DNA of 64,000 bases from Streptomyces sp. WMMC940 (GTDB lineage: Bacteria; Actinomycetota; Actinomycetes; Streptomycetales; Streptomycetaceae): NCBI RefSeq assembly GCF_027460265.1, contig NZ_JAPZBC010000001.1, positions 1-64,000 on the forward strand, given 5' to 3'. Positions 34,436 to 43,555 of the stretch are shown piece after piece. Each line of letters opens with the position of its first letter. Position 1 is the stretch's first letter. The notes beneath the pieces are model-generated. The model searched no databases, was not told the origin of the DNA, and was given only the letters and a program-made list of their open reading frames with translations. The translations under genes and the position numbers were made by a program.

Positions 34436-35983
34436 TCAGGAAATGGCAGCGAGGTCGCCGACGGCTTTCACCCGGATGCGGGTAGCGTTGCCGGGCAGGT
34501 AGGCCAGCGGCACCTCGTCGACGTCGACGATGTGAACCGTGGAGGGATCGGCGCCCGCCGCGACTGCTTTGGCCACGGCTTCCTGGCGTGCCTGGTCCAG
34601 AACGGCGTCGCGGGTGCCGGGAGCAACGGAGAACACGCGGTCCACTTCCCCTCCGATCTGGGCCATCGCGGCACCGATGGCGTTTGCCACGGCGAAGTGC
34701 TCGGGCCTTAGCACCTTGCTCGCACCAGCGAGTTCGTCGGGGACGAGGATGCTGCCACCGCCCACCGCGACCACGGGCACCGGAGCCGGGCTCGTACGCA
34801 TCCGGTCGACGACGTCCTGGACGCCGTCGGCGATGTGTTCGAGTGCTGTGCGCACCAGTGTCTTGTCCAGGTGGGCGACGAGGGAGCGGTCTCCGATGTC
34901 AGCGCGCCCCGCAGCCACTGCGATGTCGGTGGCCGTGAGGGTGTCCCCACCGAAGACGAGGGCCTGTCGAGTCACCTGGTAGCCCACGCTGTCCGGCCCC
35001 ACCGTCACCGGTCCGTTCCGGCGCACGCGGCTGCCACCGCCGATGCCGATGGAGAGGACGTCAGGCATTCGGAAGTTGGTTCGCACGCCGGCGACTTCCA
35101 CCTCGGTGGCTGCTTCTCGCGGGAACCCGGACTGAAGCATTCCCACGTCCGTGGTCGTCCCCCCGATGTCGACCACCACGCACTGGTCCGCGCCAGAGAG
35201 ATATGCGGCGCCACGCATCGAGTTCGTCGGCCCGGAGGCGAAGGTCGCCACGGGGTAGCGGCGGGTGAAGCCGATATCCATCAACGTACCGTCGTTCTGG
35301 CTCAGGAACAGCGGCGCGGAGATGCCGGCCCGGTTCAGGGCGTCGCCCAGTGCCGTGCAGACGTGCTCAGCGACATCGCGAAGGCATCCGTTGATCACCG
35401 TTGCGTTTTCCCGCTCCAGCAGCCCCATCCGGCCGATCTCGTGGGACAGACTCACGTGGAGTCCCGCAAACCTTCCGGCGATCAGTTCCTCGGCCTGCCG
35501 TTCGAACTCGGCGTTCACCGGTGAGAACACCGAGGAGATCGCGATACTGCGGATGCCGTTCTCGACCGCGTCCTCGACCGCGGCCACCACTTCGGCCTCG
35601 TCGAACGGGGAGATGGTGCGCCCGTCAAACTCGTGTCCCCCGTGGCACAGATAGGATCTGCCCGCAATGGCCTTGACCAGACGGTCGGGCCAAGCCACCA
35701 GTGGTGGCAGTCCGGAGGTAGCGGGCAGTCCGAACCGGATCGCCGCCGTCGGCGCCAGCCCCTTCGCCTCGACGAGCGCGTTGACGAAGTGTGTGGTCCC
35801 GATCATGACGGCTTGGATACTCGCCGGGTCGAACTGAGCCTGCTGGCGCAGCATGTCGATGGCCCGCGAGATTCCGGTGGTGACGTCCGGTGTCGTGGAG
35901 GTCTTCGCCGTGGACCGCACCTGGCTACCTTCTGTGAGGACAGCATCGGTGTTGGTACCGCCGACATCGATCCCGATCCGCAT
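34436..35983 (-). CDS. Hydantoinase/oxoprolinase family protein (HyuA-type)
   Basis: This is 515 residues from ATG 35983 (AGAAGGAAA upstream; an in-frame GTG at 36013 would add 10 residues). The ASKHA phosphate-1 motif MRIGIDVGGTNTDAVL opens it. A second phosphate loop CVVVDIGGTTTDVGML lies near residue 270, and PVVAVGGGSILVPDELAG near 405. The size matches the single-chain hydantoinase A half (Hydant_A_N plus Hydantoinase_A). ATP-dependent cyclic-amide opening is the family activity. It sits between a cytosine-permease-like transporter and a DUF917 gene. Confidence 0.88.
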   Translation of the reverse strand: MRIGIDVGGTNTDAVLTEGSQVRSTAKTSTTPDVTTGISRAIDMLRQQAQFDPASIQAVMIGTTHFVNALVEAKGLAPTAAIRFGLPATSGLPPLVAWPDRLVKAIAGRSYLCHGGHEFDGRTISPFDEAEVVAAVEDAVENGIRSIAISSVFSPVNAEFERQAEELIAGRFAGLHVSLSHEIGRMGLLERENATVINGCLRDVAEHVCTALGDALNRAGISAPLFLSQNDGTLMDIGFTRRYPVATFASGPTNSMRGAAYLSGADQCVVVDIGGTTTDVGMLQSGFPREAATEVEVAGVRTNFRMPDVLSIGIGGGSRVRRNGPVTVGPDSVGYQVTRQALVFGGDTLTATDIAVAAGRADIGDRSLVAHLDKTLVRTALEHIADGVQDVVDRMRTSPAPVPVVAVGGGSILVPDELAGASKVLRPEHFAVANAIGAAMAQIGGEVDRVFSVAPGTRDAVLDQARQEAVAKAVAAGADPSTVHIVDVDEVPLAYLPGNATRIRVKAVGDLAAIS

Positions 35984-36009
35984 TGCGGTTTCCTTCTCTT
36001 GGGAGTTGT

Positions 36010-37335
36010 TCACGTCGTTGCCAGTGCTTTCGGCGCCTCTATGGCGGTCGGCTGGGTGGAGATCGGCCGGACCAGCCCGGCCTTGCCGGCGAGTGTGTAG
36101 AGCACGATCGAGACGACGAGCGAGTTGAGGGCCCCGATCCCGATCGGGGCGTACCAGCCGATCAGAGCGGAAGCCAGCCAGACGGCCAGAGTGGCAGGCA
36201 CCCAGGTGGGCTCAGTGGCGGGAAGAGACGTCCCGGCGGCTTCGAGCTCACCGCGGAAGCGCTTGACGATGAAGTACTCGGCGACCATGATCCCCGCGAT
36301 CGGCGGGAAGGCGACCCCGAGCAGGATGAGGAACTCGATAAAGTGTCCGAGGATCCCCGCAGCCGCCAGCGCGCTGCCCACCAGTCCGACGCACGCGGTG
36401 ACGACTCTACGATTGAGTGCACGTCCGGTCATGGTCGAGACGAAATTGACGACTCCGAGGGATCCGGAGTACAGATTCCAGTCGTTTATCTTGAGCGTCC
36501 CGGCGATGAGGATCAGTGTGCCGACCCAGCCAGTGGTCGAAGTGATGATGTTGACGATGTCGCTTGTCTTCAGGGCGTGAGCGAGGAGGACACCTGCCAG
36601 CGCCACCATGTACTCCCCCAGTGTCACTCCCACTAGCGTCTGCTTGACGACGTCGCTGGGCTTGCGGTTGAAGCGGGTCATGTCCGGGGTTATCACCATG
36701 CCGACCATGAAGCCGCCGGCGACGAGGGTGGTCCCGGCAGCCAGACTCAGGACCTCGCCGGGTGGGCCCTCAGTGACGAGTGCGCCGATGTCATGCCGTG
36801 ACAGTTCGGAGACGATCGACCACCCAGCCAGCGCGAGGAAGGCGGGAACGGTCAGGTAGGCGGTCCAGGCCATCGAATGGAAGCCGAAGATCACCACTGC
36901 CGTGACCACGAGGCCGAAGAGGAGCGACAGCGCCCACACCGGCAGCCCCGGTATGAACTGGTGCAGCCCCTGAGCGGATACGGCACTCTGCACACCGAAC
37001 CAGCCAATCAGGCTCAGCGCGATGACCAAGCCGATGAGGCTCGAGCCATACCGGCCGAAGCCCGTCCATCGAGCGAGCACCGATGTGCTCAGCCCCTCCT
37101 TCTGCCCGATCAGGCCGGTGCAGATCGCCACCACCTCGAGAATCACCGAGCCCAGCGTGATGGCCAGCAGGGCATGCCAGAACGTCATGCCGAATCCGAG
37201 CGCCGCACCGAGCAGGAACTGCGACAGAGCGGAGATCTGACCGAACCGCTGGACCGCGACGGTCCACCAGGAGTAGCGGGCACTTTCAGGGACACGTTCG
37301 AGCACATAGTCGTCCCCGGCCTGTCTTTGTTCCAT
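36010..37335 (-). CDS. NCS1-type purine-cytosine/hydantoin permease
   Basis: This is 441 residues with about 12 hydrophobic helices, for example LGAALGFGMTFWHALLAITL, LIGLVIALSLIGWFGVQ and AALAGVLLAHAL-type segments. The family start reads ESARYSWWTVAVQRFGQIS, and VITPDMTRFNRKPSDVV resembles the substrate-region motif of CodB-like proteins. NCS1 members carry nucleobases, allantoin or hydantoins. It is the first gene of the leftward unit and overlaps the longest possible hydantoinase start by 4 nt. Import of the pathway substrate is the likely role. Confidence 0.88.
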   Translation of the reverse strand: MEQRQAGDDYVLERVPESARYSWWTVAVQRFGQISALSQFLLGAALGFGMTFWHALLAITLGSVILEVVAICTGLIGQKEGLSTSVLARWTGFGRYGSSLIGLVIALSLIGWFGVQSAVSAQGLHQFIPGLPVWALSLLFGLVVTAVVIFGFHSMAWTAYLTVPAFLALAGWSIVSELSRHDIGALVTEGPPGEVLSLAAGTTLVAGGFMVGMVITPDMTRFNRKPSDVVKQTLVGVTLGEYMVALAGVLLAHALKTSDIVNIITSTTGWVGTLILIAGTLKINDWNLYSGSLGVVNFVSTMTGRALNRRVVTACVGLVGSALAAAGILGHFIEFLILLGVAFPPIAGIMVAEYFIVKRFRGELEAAGTSLPATEPTWVPATLAVWLASALIGWYAPIGIGALNSLVVSIVLYTLAGKAGLVRPISTQPTAIEAPKALATT

Positions 37336-37481
37336 GGAACACCTCTGTTCAAATCAGGATGAACTGGACCACTGCGGTTGTCTCCGACGCTAGGTCTTGA
37401 ACGGGTGACTGTCAGTGGGCAGACTGTCCATCAATCCCAATTCAGGTGGGCAAAGTGCCCTCTCTGGTGAGGTGGCAAGCC
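37336..37481. promoter_or_regulatory. Divergent control region of the hydantoin-like locus
   Basis: The 146 bp between the divergent permease and DUF917 genes hold both promoters. A small palindrome GGGCAAAGTGCCC (about 37448-37460) and a nearby TGGGCAGACTGTCC (about 37415) share a GGCA-half-site look and are candidate operators, perhaps for the PucR-type regulator encoded downstream. This is pattern reading only. Confidence 0.4.
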
Positions 37482-38498
37482 ATGAGCTGGAGTCTTGACA
37501 CGGTCGATCTGCGGCCGCTGGCCATCGGTGCTGCGGTACTGGGCTCAGGCGGCGCCGGAGACCCCACCCTCTTCGAACTACTGGCCAGGGAAGTGCTCGC
37601 CACGCACGGGCCGGTCACCGTCTACGAACACGCCGACCTGCCGGACGAAGGCATACTGATCAGCACCGGCCTGGTCGGGTCCGTCACCGCATTCAGCGAG
37701 AAACCGAGCAACGGCTACGAGTGCACCCACGCGTTCACCCGCCTACGCGACGCACTCGCCCCGTCTCCTCCCGTGTACGTCTGCGGCTACGAAACTGCCG
37801 GCGTGAACGCCTTCCTCCCCCTGATCGTCGCCGCGCAGACGCAAACCCCCTTGGTCGACGTCGACTGCATGGGGCGAGGGCTGTCCTGGCTGGACCAGAC
37901 CACCTATGACGCGGTCGGCATCCCGATCGCGCCGTTCACCCTCACCGACTCCCTCGGTCACACCATCCTCGCCGAGGCCATCACGGGACACGAAGCCGAG
38001 CGGTACATCCGCACCCTCACGGTGACCATGGGTGGCTGGTCGGCATTCGCCGGCTACCCGGTCGACGCCACTGCAGCAGGAACCGCGGGCGTCCACGGGG
38101 CTCTCGCCCGCGCGATGCGGCTCGGCCGCTCCCTGGACGCCGAGCCGAGCCGCCACCTCGGATCCGGACGTGTCAGCGAGGTGACGTGGCAACCCGGAGT
38201 CGAAGCCGCGCACGGCAGCATCGTCGTATGGCTGGGGCCACCCGACGACCGCCCACTGCGCATCGAAACCCGCAACGAGTTCCTCATGGTCCTCGACCGC
38301 GGCCAGATCGTCGCCACAGCACCGGACATCATCTGCCTCCTCGATCAGCGCACCAGGACGCCGCTGCTCACGGAGACGGTCACCACCGGCTACCAGGTCG
38401 ACGTGCTCGTCTACCCCGCCCCCAGCCGATGGAACGAGCCGGCATTCTCCCCTCTCGCCTCACCCGCGGCATTCGGATACAGCTGGGCAGAGACGTGA
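37482..38498 (+). CDS. DUF917 (S-Me-THD family) protein, rightward copy
   Basis: This is 338 residues from ATG 37482. It has AIGAAVLGSGGAGDPTLFEL, DEGILISTGLVGSVTAFSEK, GYETAGVNAFLPLIVAA and VDVDCMGRGLSWLDQ. These are the same blocks, in the same order, as the leftward DUF917 protein, but clearly divergent, so the two are paralogues and not a recent duplication. The stop overlaps the start of the PucR gene (GTGA). Two DUF917 proteins on both arms of one divergent locus may act as a pair or on successive substrates. Confidence 0.85.
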   Translation: MSWSLDTVDLRPLAIGAAVLGSGGAGDPTLFELLAREVLATHGPVTVYEHADLPDEGILISTGLVGSVTAFSEKPSNGYECTHAFTRLRDALAPSPPVYVCGYETAGVNAFLPLIVAAQTQTPLVDVDCMGRGLSWLDQTTYDAVGIPIAPFTLTDSLGHTILAEAITGHEAERYIRTLTVTMGGWSAFAGYPVDATAAGTAGVHGALARAMRLGRSLDAEPSRHLGSGRVSEVTWQPGVEAAHGSIVVWLGPPDDRPLRIETRNEFLMVLDRGQIVATAPDIICLLDQRTRTPLLTETVTTGYQVDVLVYPAPSRWNEPAFSPLASPAAFGYSWAET

Positions 38499-40018
38499 AC
38501 GGCCACCCCACAGTCCATCAGCTCATGGCCAGCCCAGTGCTCGACGGAGCCTCCCTGATCGGCGGCGCAGGCGGCCTTGAACAAACCGTGGCCGACGTAC
38601 ATGTCTGTGCCCCGACCGAACCGGACCTGGCACAATTCAGTGCTCATGCGGCCCTGATCCTCGATACCCCAAGCGGGTACCAACTCGAGACCATACTGCC
38701 CCGGGCCCGCGCATCCCAGGCGAGCGTGCTGATCGTGCGAACCGGACCGGCAGCGGTCCTCAGCTCGACCAGGTGGCTGGCCGATCGACTGGCGCTGCCT
38801 CTCATCGCCATGCCCGAAGCCACGCCTCTAGGCCTCGCGCAACGCCTGCACGCCCTGGTACACGGCGCCGAAACACACCGCGGACTCACCTGCGCTCGGC
38901 TCGCCGCTCAACTCAGTCGACGCCCCGCCAGCCCAGCAAGCACCGTGCGCGCCCTGAACACACTTCTACCCGCCCACTGCGCAATCCTGAGCTCCGAGGG
39001 AACCCCCCTGGCCGGCGACCCTCCGACCCGACAGCTCGATGACACCCTGCGCACAGCAGTTCCCGCGACGATCCGAGACGAAGCCGGTGTGCTCATCGCA
39101 CTCCCGGCCGGCGCAACAGCCAGGCGCGGAGCACCACTCTGGCTGATCGCCGAAACCGCCGGGATGACCGACACCGAACTCCACACCATCAAAGCTGCCC
39201 TGGATATCGCCGCATGGGCCGTCACAGCCTGGTCGACAACCAACCAACTCGAAGCCGCACACAACGCCGCCTTCCAGGCCTCGGTGCTCACCGAGCTACT
39301 GACCGCTGGCGATCAGGTCACTCCCCAAACCGTCGAGCAGGCCCTGGAGGCAGGCTGGACCCTGGACGGCTGGCACATCGGCGTACGCATCCGCCCCACC
39401 GACACAACCGCTCGGCGGAGCCAAGCCACTACCACCCGTCTCCACCACGCACTGAAAGCCCACCAGCTCCCCGCTCCCCTGGTAGAACTCGGCGGCAGTT
39501 GGGCCGCGTGGCTAAGCGAACCGGACGAGCCCACCCCCAACCGATTCTCCGCCGTCATCGCCGCAGTCCGCCGCTCACTCACCTCCATGCCCGGCACCGC
39601 GCTGGTGGCAGGAATCGGCAGGGCACAACCAGGACCCACGGGACTGGCCAAGTCACTCACCGAAGCCTGGGAACTCGCCCAGATCGCCGGCTTCTCCCCC
39701 GGCCGGCACCGAATCGAGCACGCCGGCACGACCGACCCCCGGCGCCTCATCCTAGCCGTCGTGTCGGGCAACGAAACCGTACGCCGGAGCCACCTCCTAC
39801 TCGGCGCGCTTCTGGCACCTGCCAACAAGACGCTCCTGGACACCCTGGAGACGTATCTGACCCTGGAGTCCTCAGCCTCCGCCACCGCCAAGAGCCTCCA
39901 CGTCCACCGCAACACCGTACTCAAACGACTCGACCGGATCGAGAAACTACTCGACATGCGACTGGAAGACCCGGCCATCCGATTCGCCCTGCGCATCGCC
40001 TGCAGTGCCGCCCGCTGA
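38495..40018 (+). CDS. PucR/CdaR-family transcriptional regulator
   Basis: This is 507 residues from GTG 38495, overlapping the DUF917 stop. The N-terminal PucR domain (HPTVHQLMASPVLDGASLIG ... VADVHVCAPTEPDL) is followed by a GGDEF-like/CdaR middle and the C-terminal HTH_30: TLETYLTLESSASATAKSL and HVHRNTVLKRLDRIEKLLD. The much longer upstream frame is rejected because it overlaps the DUF917 gene. PucR-type regulators activate purine, allantoin or amide catabolism genes in response to substrate, so this is the probable local regulator of both arms. Confidence 0.88.
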   Translation: MNGHPTVHQLMASPVLDGASLIGGAGGLEQTVADVHVCAPTEPDLAQFSAHAALILDTPSGYQLETILPRARASQASVLIVRTGPAAVLSSTRWLADRLALPLIAMPEATPLGLAQRLHALVHGAETHRGLTCARLAAQLSRRPASPASTVRALNTLLPAHCAILSSEGTPLAGDPPTRQLDDTLRTAVPATIRDEAGVLIALPAGATARRGAPLWLIAETAGMTDTELHTIKAALDIAAWAVTAWSTTNQLEAAHNAAFQASVLTELLTAGDQVTPQTVEQALEAGWTLDGWHIGVRIRPTDTTARRSQATTTRLHHALKAHQLPAPLVELGGSWAAWLSEPDEPTPNRFSAVIAAVRRSLTSMPGTALVAGIGRAQPGPTGLAKSLTEAWELAQIAGFSPGRHRIEHAGTTDPRRLILAVVSGNETVRRSHLLLGALLAPANKTLLDTLETYLTLESSASATAKSLHVHRNTVLKRLDRIEKLLDMRLEDPAIRFALRIACSAAR

Positions 40019-40036
40019 GCTCGTTCATACGTGGTG

Positions 40037-40064
40037 GTGTCCCTCTTCGCGGTGCAGCCGATCA
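40037..40064. repeat. Solo IS256-type terminal repeat
   Basis: GTGTCCCTCTTCGCGGTGCA then GCCGATCA differs at only a few bases from the terminal repeat of IS256 #2 (GTGTCCCTTCTCGTGGTGTA then GCCGATCA). No transposase text is attached. It sits 19 bp past the PucR stop and is a scar of a lost element. Confidence 0.75.
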
Positions 40065-40354
40065 AACACTCGCAATACGCCGGGCATCGCCACATCGACG
40101 CAGCTTGAGGCCGCCCTTGACACTGACTGGTCGGTCAGCCGCCCGCGACGCGGGAGCCGCGCAGCACGAGGGGTGCCCGACGCCCGGCATGCCGCAGCGC
40201 CTCGAACAAGGTCACCTACACCACAACACGACACACAACCATCCATCGAGTCGCACAGGACCGACGAAGCGGGCAAGGGCGTACGCGTCCACCCGCAGCA
40301 CTTCAGGTACCCCCTACGGAGAGCCGGTGCCCACGTGATGAGGGAATAGTGGGC
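40065..40354. other. Intergenic, no gene recognised
   Basis: 290 bp between the IS scar and the small hypothetical gene. Composition and frames give no convincing gene on either strand. Confidence 0.45.
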
Positions 40355-40768
40355 ATGACAGATTTCATCCGGGACGGACGGCTCTTCAGAGTCACCGGCT
40401 TCAACCCCTCGCATCGTCAGCTCTTTCTGACCAGTGAGGCCCTACTCATGGACCGGACCACGACGAGGATCGAGGTCTACATCGGGCATGTGGAACTGAT
40501 GTTCCTCAAGCCCCTCTACCCGCACGGGCTCCACATCCGGCGGGCGACCGCCGCGGAATTCGCTGTGCTCCACGAACGGCACGGCATCCCGGCGCAGGAC
40601 GCCACCTACACCTGGATGCTGGAGCGGGACGGCGACAGCTTCGTCGTCGGAGGCCACCCGTCCTGGCGGGAGGCCGAGTACGAGCTAATGGCCGACCGGA
40701 CCTCGTTGTACGACGCGAGCAAGCCCTGGCCGCCGGAATTCCCGGTAGAATCGGGGCACGTCAGCTGA
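40355..40768 (+). CDS. Small hypothetical protein (137 aa)
   Basis: From ATG 40355 (a GTG 6 nt earlier is possible) the protein reads MTDFIRDGRLFRVTGFNPSH, then TTRIEVYIGHVELMFLKPLY and TYTWMLERDGDSFVVGGHPS, ending in DASKPWPPEFPVESG. It is a compact alpha/beta protein without signal or membrane segments. No family was recognised. It stands alone between the catabolic locus and an IS-rich region. Confidence 0.6.
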   Translation: MTDFIRDGRLFRVTGFNPSHRQLFLTSEALLMDRTTTRIEVYIGHVELMFLKPLYPHGLHIRRATAAEFAVLHERHGIPAQDATYTWMLERDGDSFVVGGHPSWREAEYELMADRTSLYDASKPWPPEFPVESGHVS

Positions 40769-41174
40769 GCACCCGTCGGCCGCAACCGCCGAGGGCAGTG
40801 CCGCGCTATGGCGCGCCGCCACCCCTGCCCGGGACCTTCCGACATCCGCGTGACTCATCCCGTACAGCGCCGCCGGCCCCCTCCCAGCACCTCGAGCCAG
40901 CGATCCTCCGACCTGGGAATGGCGGACGACAACCTCCCCGACATCGAAGGTCGAGGAGGCCGCCGTCGAGTGCGGAGAGGCGGACTGTCAGGTGCGCTCG
41001 CCGACGACCGGCAATTGTCGACGCCTTCGACTCCGAGACGGCCGCCGAGACCCGCGGCGAACAGTGAGCCCTTTCCAACTTGCGGCAACAGCGAGCCAGT
41101 TGGGGTGACAACGTGGTGAAGCCCCTGGTAGATGGGTTTTCGACCAAGAGAACCGTCTCCACCAGAGGCTTCGC
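40769..41174. other. Gene-free stretch
   Basis: About 400 bp of high-GC sequence in which all open frames look like noise. It probably includes the left end of the IS5-family element whose transposase follows. Confidence 0.4.
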
Positions 41175-41938
41175 ATGCTTGTCTACCCTTCGGGCGTCGA
41201 CGTGTCCAGCTCTGCCCTGCGCTTCCTGTCCGCCCGTCTGCGGCAGCACCGTCGCGCGATCGGCTCCCGCTGGAGGCGTCTGAACCCCGGCCGCCAGGCC
41301 TGCTCGCACTCGCCCACCTGCGGATGGGAAACACGTATGCCCAGCTCGCGGCCGGATTCGGTATCGGAACCACGACCGCCTACCGGTATGCCACCGAGGC
41401 TGTCGAACTCCTGGCAGGCCTCGCGCCCACCCTGGCCGACGCGATCCGGGTCGCGTCGACGAAGGCGTTCGTAATCCTCGACGGCACACTCCTGCCGACC
41501 GACCGCATCGCCGCGGACCGGCCCTTCTACTCCGGGAAACACAAGAAACACGGGATGAACCTGCAGGTCCTCACGGATCCCTTCGGCCGGCTGCTGTGGG
41601 CCTCGCCGGCACTGCCCGGCGCCGTCCACGATGTCCGCGCGGCCCGCGAGCACGGCATCGTCGACGCCCTTGCCGCAGCCGACATCAAGTGCTGGGCGGA
41701 CAAGGCATATCGGGGCGCCGGCGGGACCGTTCGAACCCCCTACTGGGGCCGCTGGGAAACCCCTTCCACCGGCCAGCAGGCCGTCAACCGGTCCCACGCG
41801 AAGATTCGCGCACTCGTCGAGCAGGCCATGGCCACCCTCAAATCCTGGCGGCTCCTCCGCAGGCTCCGGTGCTCGACCACCCGCGTCACCAGCCTCGTCC
41901 AGGCCGTCCTCGCCCTGCATCTGGCCAGCTCAGAGTGA
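41175..41938 (+). pseudogene. IS5-family transposase (DDE_Tnp_4), frameshifted
   Basis: The start reads MLVYPSGVDVSSSALRFLSA and SRWRRLNPGRQA in one frame. From about 41300 the sense continues in another: LLALAHLRMGNTYAQLAAGF, FVILDGTLLPTDRI (first Asp), NLQVLTDPFGRLLWASPALP, DIKCWADKAYRGAGG (second Asp), HAKIRALVEQAMATLKSW (Glu). A one-base loss in CCAGGCCTGC near 41298 explains it. Without the frameshift it would be a standard transposase of about 255 residues. Confidence 0.8.
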
Positions 41939-41991
41939 GGATGGAAAAGGCTCACTGCTTTGACTATCCATAAGCGCAGTGTGATTGGGCG

Positions 41992-42186
41992 ATGGAGCGC
42001 ACCTTCTCCTGGCTCACCGCCCACCGCCGCCTCGCCCGGGACTACGAGACCATTCCGGCCCGGTCCGAGACCGTGATCCGCTGGGCGATGATCGGCATCA
42101 TGGTCCGCCGACTCACCCGCGGCCGACCGGCGACGCGGCCGGGCCCGCAGCCGCTCGTACGCACAGCAACCGGACAGGCTGTTTGA
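41992..42186 (+). pseudogene. C-terminal remnant of a second IS5-type transposase
   Basis: 64 codons read MERTFSWLTAHRRLARDYET then SETVIRWAMIGIMVRRLTRG, the conserved C-terminal E-helix region (R-x-F-x-W-L) of IS5/IS112-like transposases. The N-terminal catalytic part is missing. It is directly followed by IS256 #3. Confidence 0.8.
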
Positions 42187-42207
42187 CTCAACTGAGCGAT
42201 TCGAGGG

Positions 42208-43434
42208 TCATGTCCCCTGTGGTGGTGTAGCCGGACCGATCTGGTCGTTGTTGGGGTAGATCTTGTCCATACTGCCTTCGGGGAGGTAGCGGCGGGGGAA
42301 GGCGATCCACTCGTCGTGCATCTCGATGAGCACGGCGGTGGTGAGGCGTTCGAGGGCGTCGGGGTTGGGGAAGATCTGCACGACGTCGGTCCGGCGTTTG
42401 ATCTCGCGGTTGATCCGCTCCAGCGGATTGGTCGACTGGATCTTCTTCCAGTGCCGATCAGGGAAGTCCGCGAACGCGGTCAAGTCCTCCTTCGCTTCCA
42501 GGAGCATGGACCTGACCTTGGGGAACTGGCGGCCGAGCATGTCGGCGACGGTGTCGAGCTGGGCCCGGACGGCTGCGGCGTCGGGCTGGGCGAAGACCGT
42601 GCGGATGGTGGCCGCCACCATCTCCGCGGAATCCTTCGGGATCACCGCGAAGACGTTGCGCAGGAAATGAACGCGGCACCTTTGGTAGCCGGCGCCGAGC
42701 ATGACCTTGCGCACGGCCTTGACCAGACCGCTGTGGTGGTCGGCGATGACCAGGCGGACCCCGGACAGACCGCGCTCGCGCAGGGAGCGCAGGAACTCGC
42801 TCCAGAACGCCTCGGTCTCGCTGTCCCCGACCATCAGGCCCAGCACTTCGCGTCCGCCGTCCTCGGTGATGCCGGTGGCGATGACTACGGCCTGGGACAC
42901 GATCTGATGGTTCACGCGGGCCTTGCAGTACGTCGCGTCCAGGTAGATGTAGGGGAAACGGGTGTGATCCAGCGGCCGGGTGCGGAAGACGGTGAGTTCG
43001 GCGTCCAGCCCGGTGCAGAGCCGGGACACCTCGCTCTTGGAGATGCCGCTGTCAGCACCCAGTGCCCTGACCAGGTCGTCGACGCTGCGGGTGGACACTC
43101 CGTGGACGTATGCCTCGACGATGACGGCGTAGAGGGCCTGGTCGATGCGGCGACGGCGTTCCAGCAGGCTGGGGAAGAAGCTGCCGGTGCGGACCTTGGG
43201 GATGGCCAGGTCCAGGTCCCCGGCCTGCGTGGTCAGTACTTTGTCGCGGTGACCGTTGCGCCAGGTCGTACGGGTGTCGGCGTGCTCGCCGGGCTCCGCG
43301 CCGATGTGGGCGGTGGCCTCGGCCTCGATGAGTTCCTGCAGGATCCGCTGGGCCAGGACCCTGATCAACTCGATTCCGTCCGCCGTACGCAGTGACTCCA
43401 TCAGCCGAAGTAAGTCATGCTGGGACAAGGCCAT
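42208..43434 (-). CDS. IS256-family transposase #3
   Basis: This is 408 residues from ATG 43434. It is closely similar to transposase #2 throughout (LLRLMESLRTADGIELIR, FPYIYLDATYCKARVNHQI, VRLVIADHHSGLVKAV, STNPLERINREIKRRTDVV). Its last codons run through the terminal repeat and the TGA (42208-42210) lies just outside the repeat end, so the flanking DNA appears to supply the stop. It otherwise looks intact. Confidence 0.92.
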   Translation of the reverse strand: MALSQHDLLRLMESLRTADGIELIRVLAQRILQELIEAEATAHIGAEPGEHADTRTTWRNGHRDKVLTTQAGDLDLAIPKVRTGSFFPSLLERRRRIDQALYAVIVEAYVHGVSTRSVDDLVRALGADSGISKSEVSRLCTGLDAELTVFRTRPLDHTRFPYIYLDATYCKARVNHQIVSQAVVIATGITEDGGREVLGLMVGDSETEAFWSEFLRSLRERGLSGVRLVIADHHSGLVKAVRKVMLGAGYQRCRVHFLRNVFAVIPKDSAEMVAATIRTVFAQPDAAAVRAQLDTVADMLGRQFPKVRSMLLEAKEDLTAFADFPDRHWKKIQSTNPLERINREIKRRTDVVQIFPNPDALERLTTAVLIEMHDEWIAFPRRYLPEGSMDKIYPNNDQIGPATPPQGT

Positions 43435-43538
43435 CGTGTCACCTCTCTCAACGAGCTTCGCTACTCGGAGAGTTGCGCGATGGCCGCCTCATGACCAGGG
43501 GCTATGCGGAGATCGCTGCTACACCACTCGGCGGGACA
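42211..43538 (-). mobile_element. IS256-family element #3
   Basis: The ends TGTCCCCTGTGGTGGTGTAG (42211) and, inverted, TGTCCCGCCGAGTGGTGTAG (ending 43538) share TGTCCC...GTGGTGTAGC, as in IS256 #2. No exact target duplication was seen. The element adjoins IS256 #4 with only about 17 bp between. Confidence 0.8.
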
Positions 43539-43555
43539 CCATCGATTCGGGTCAC

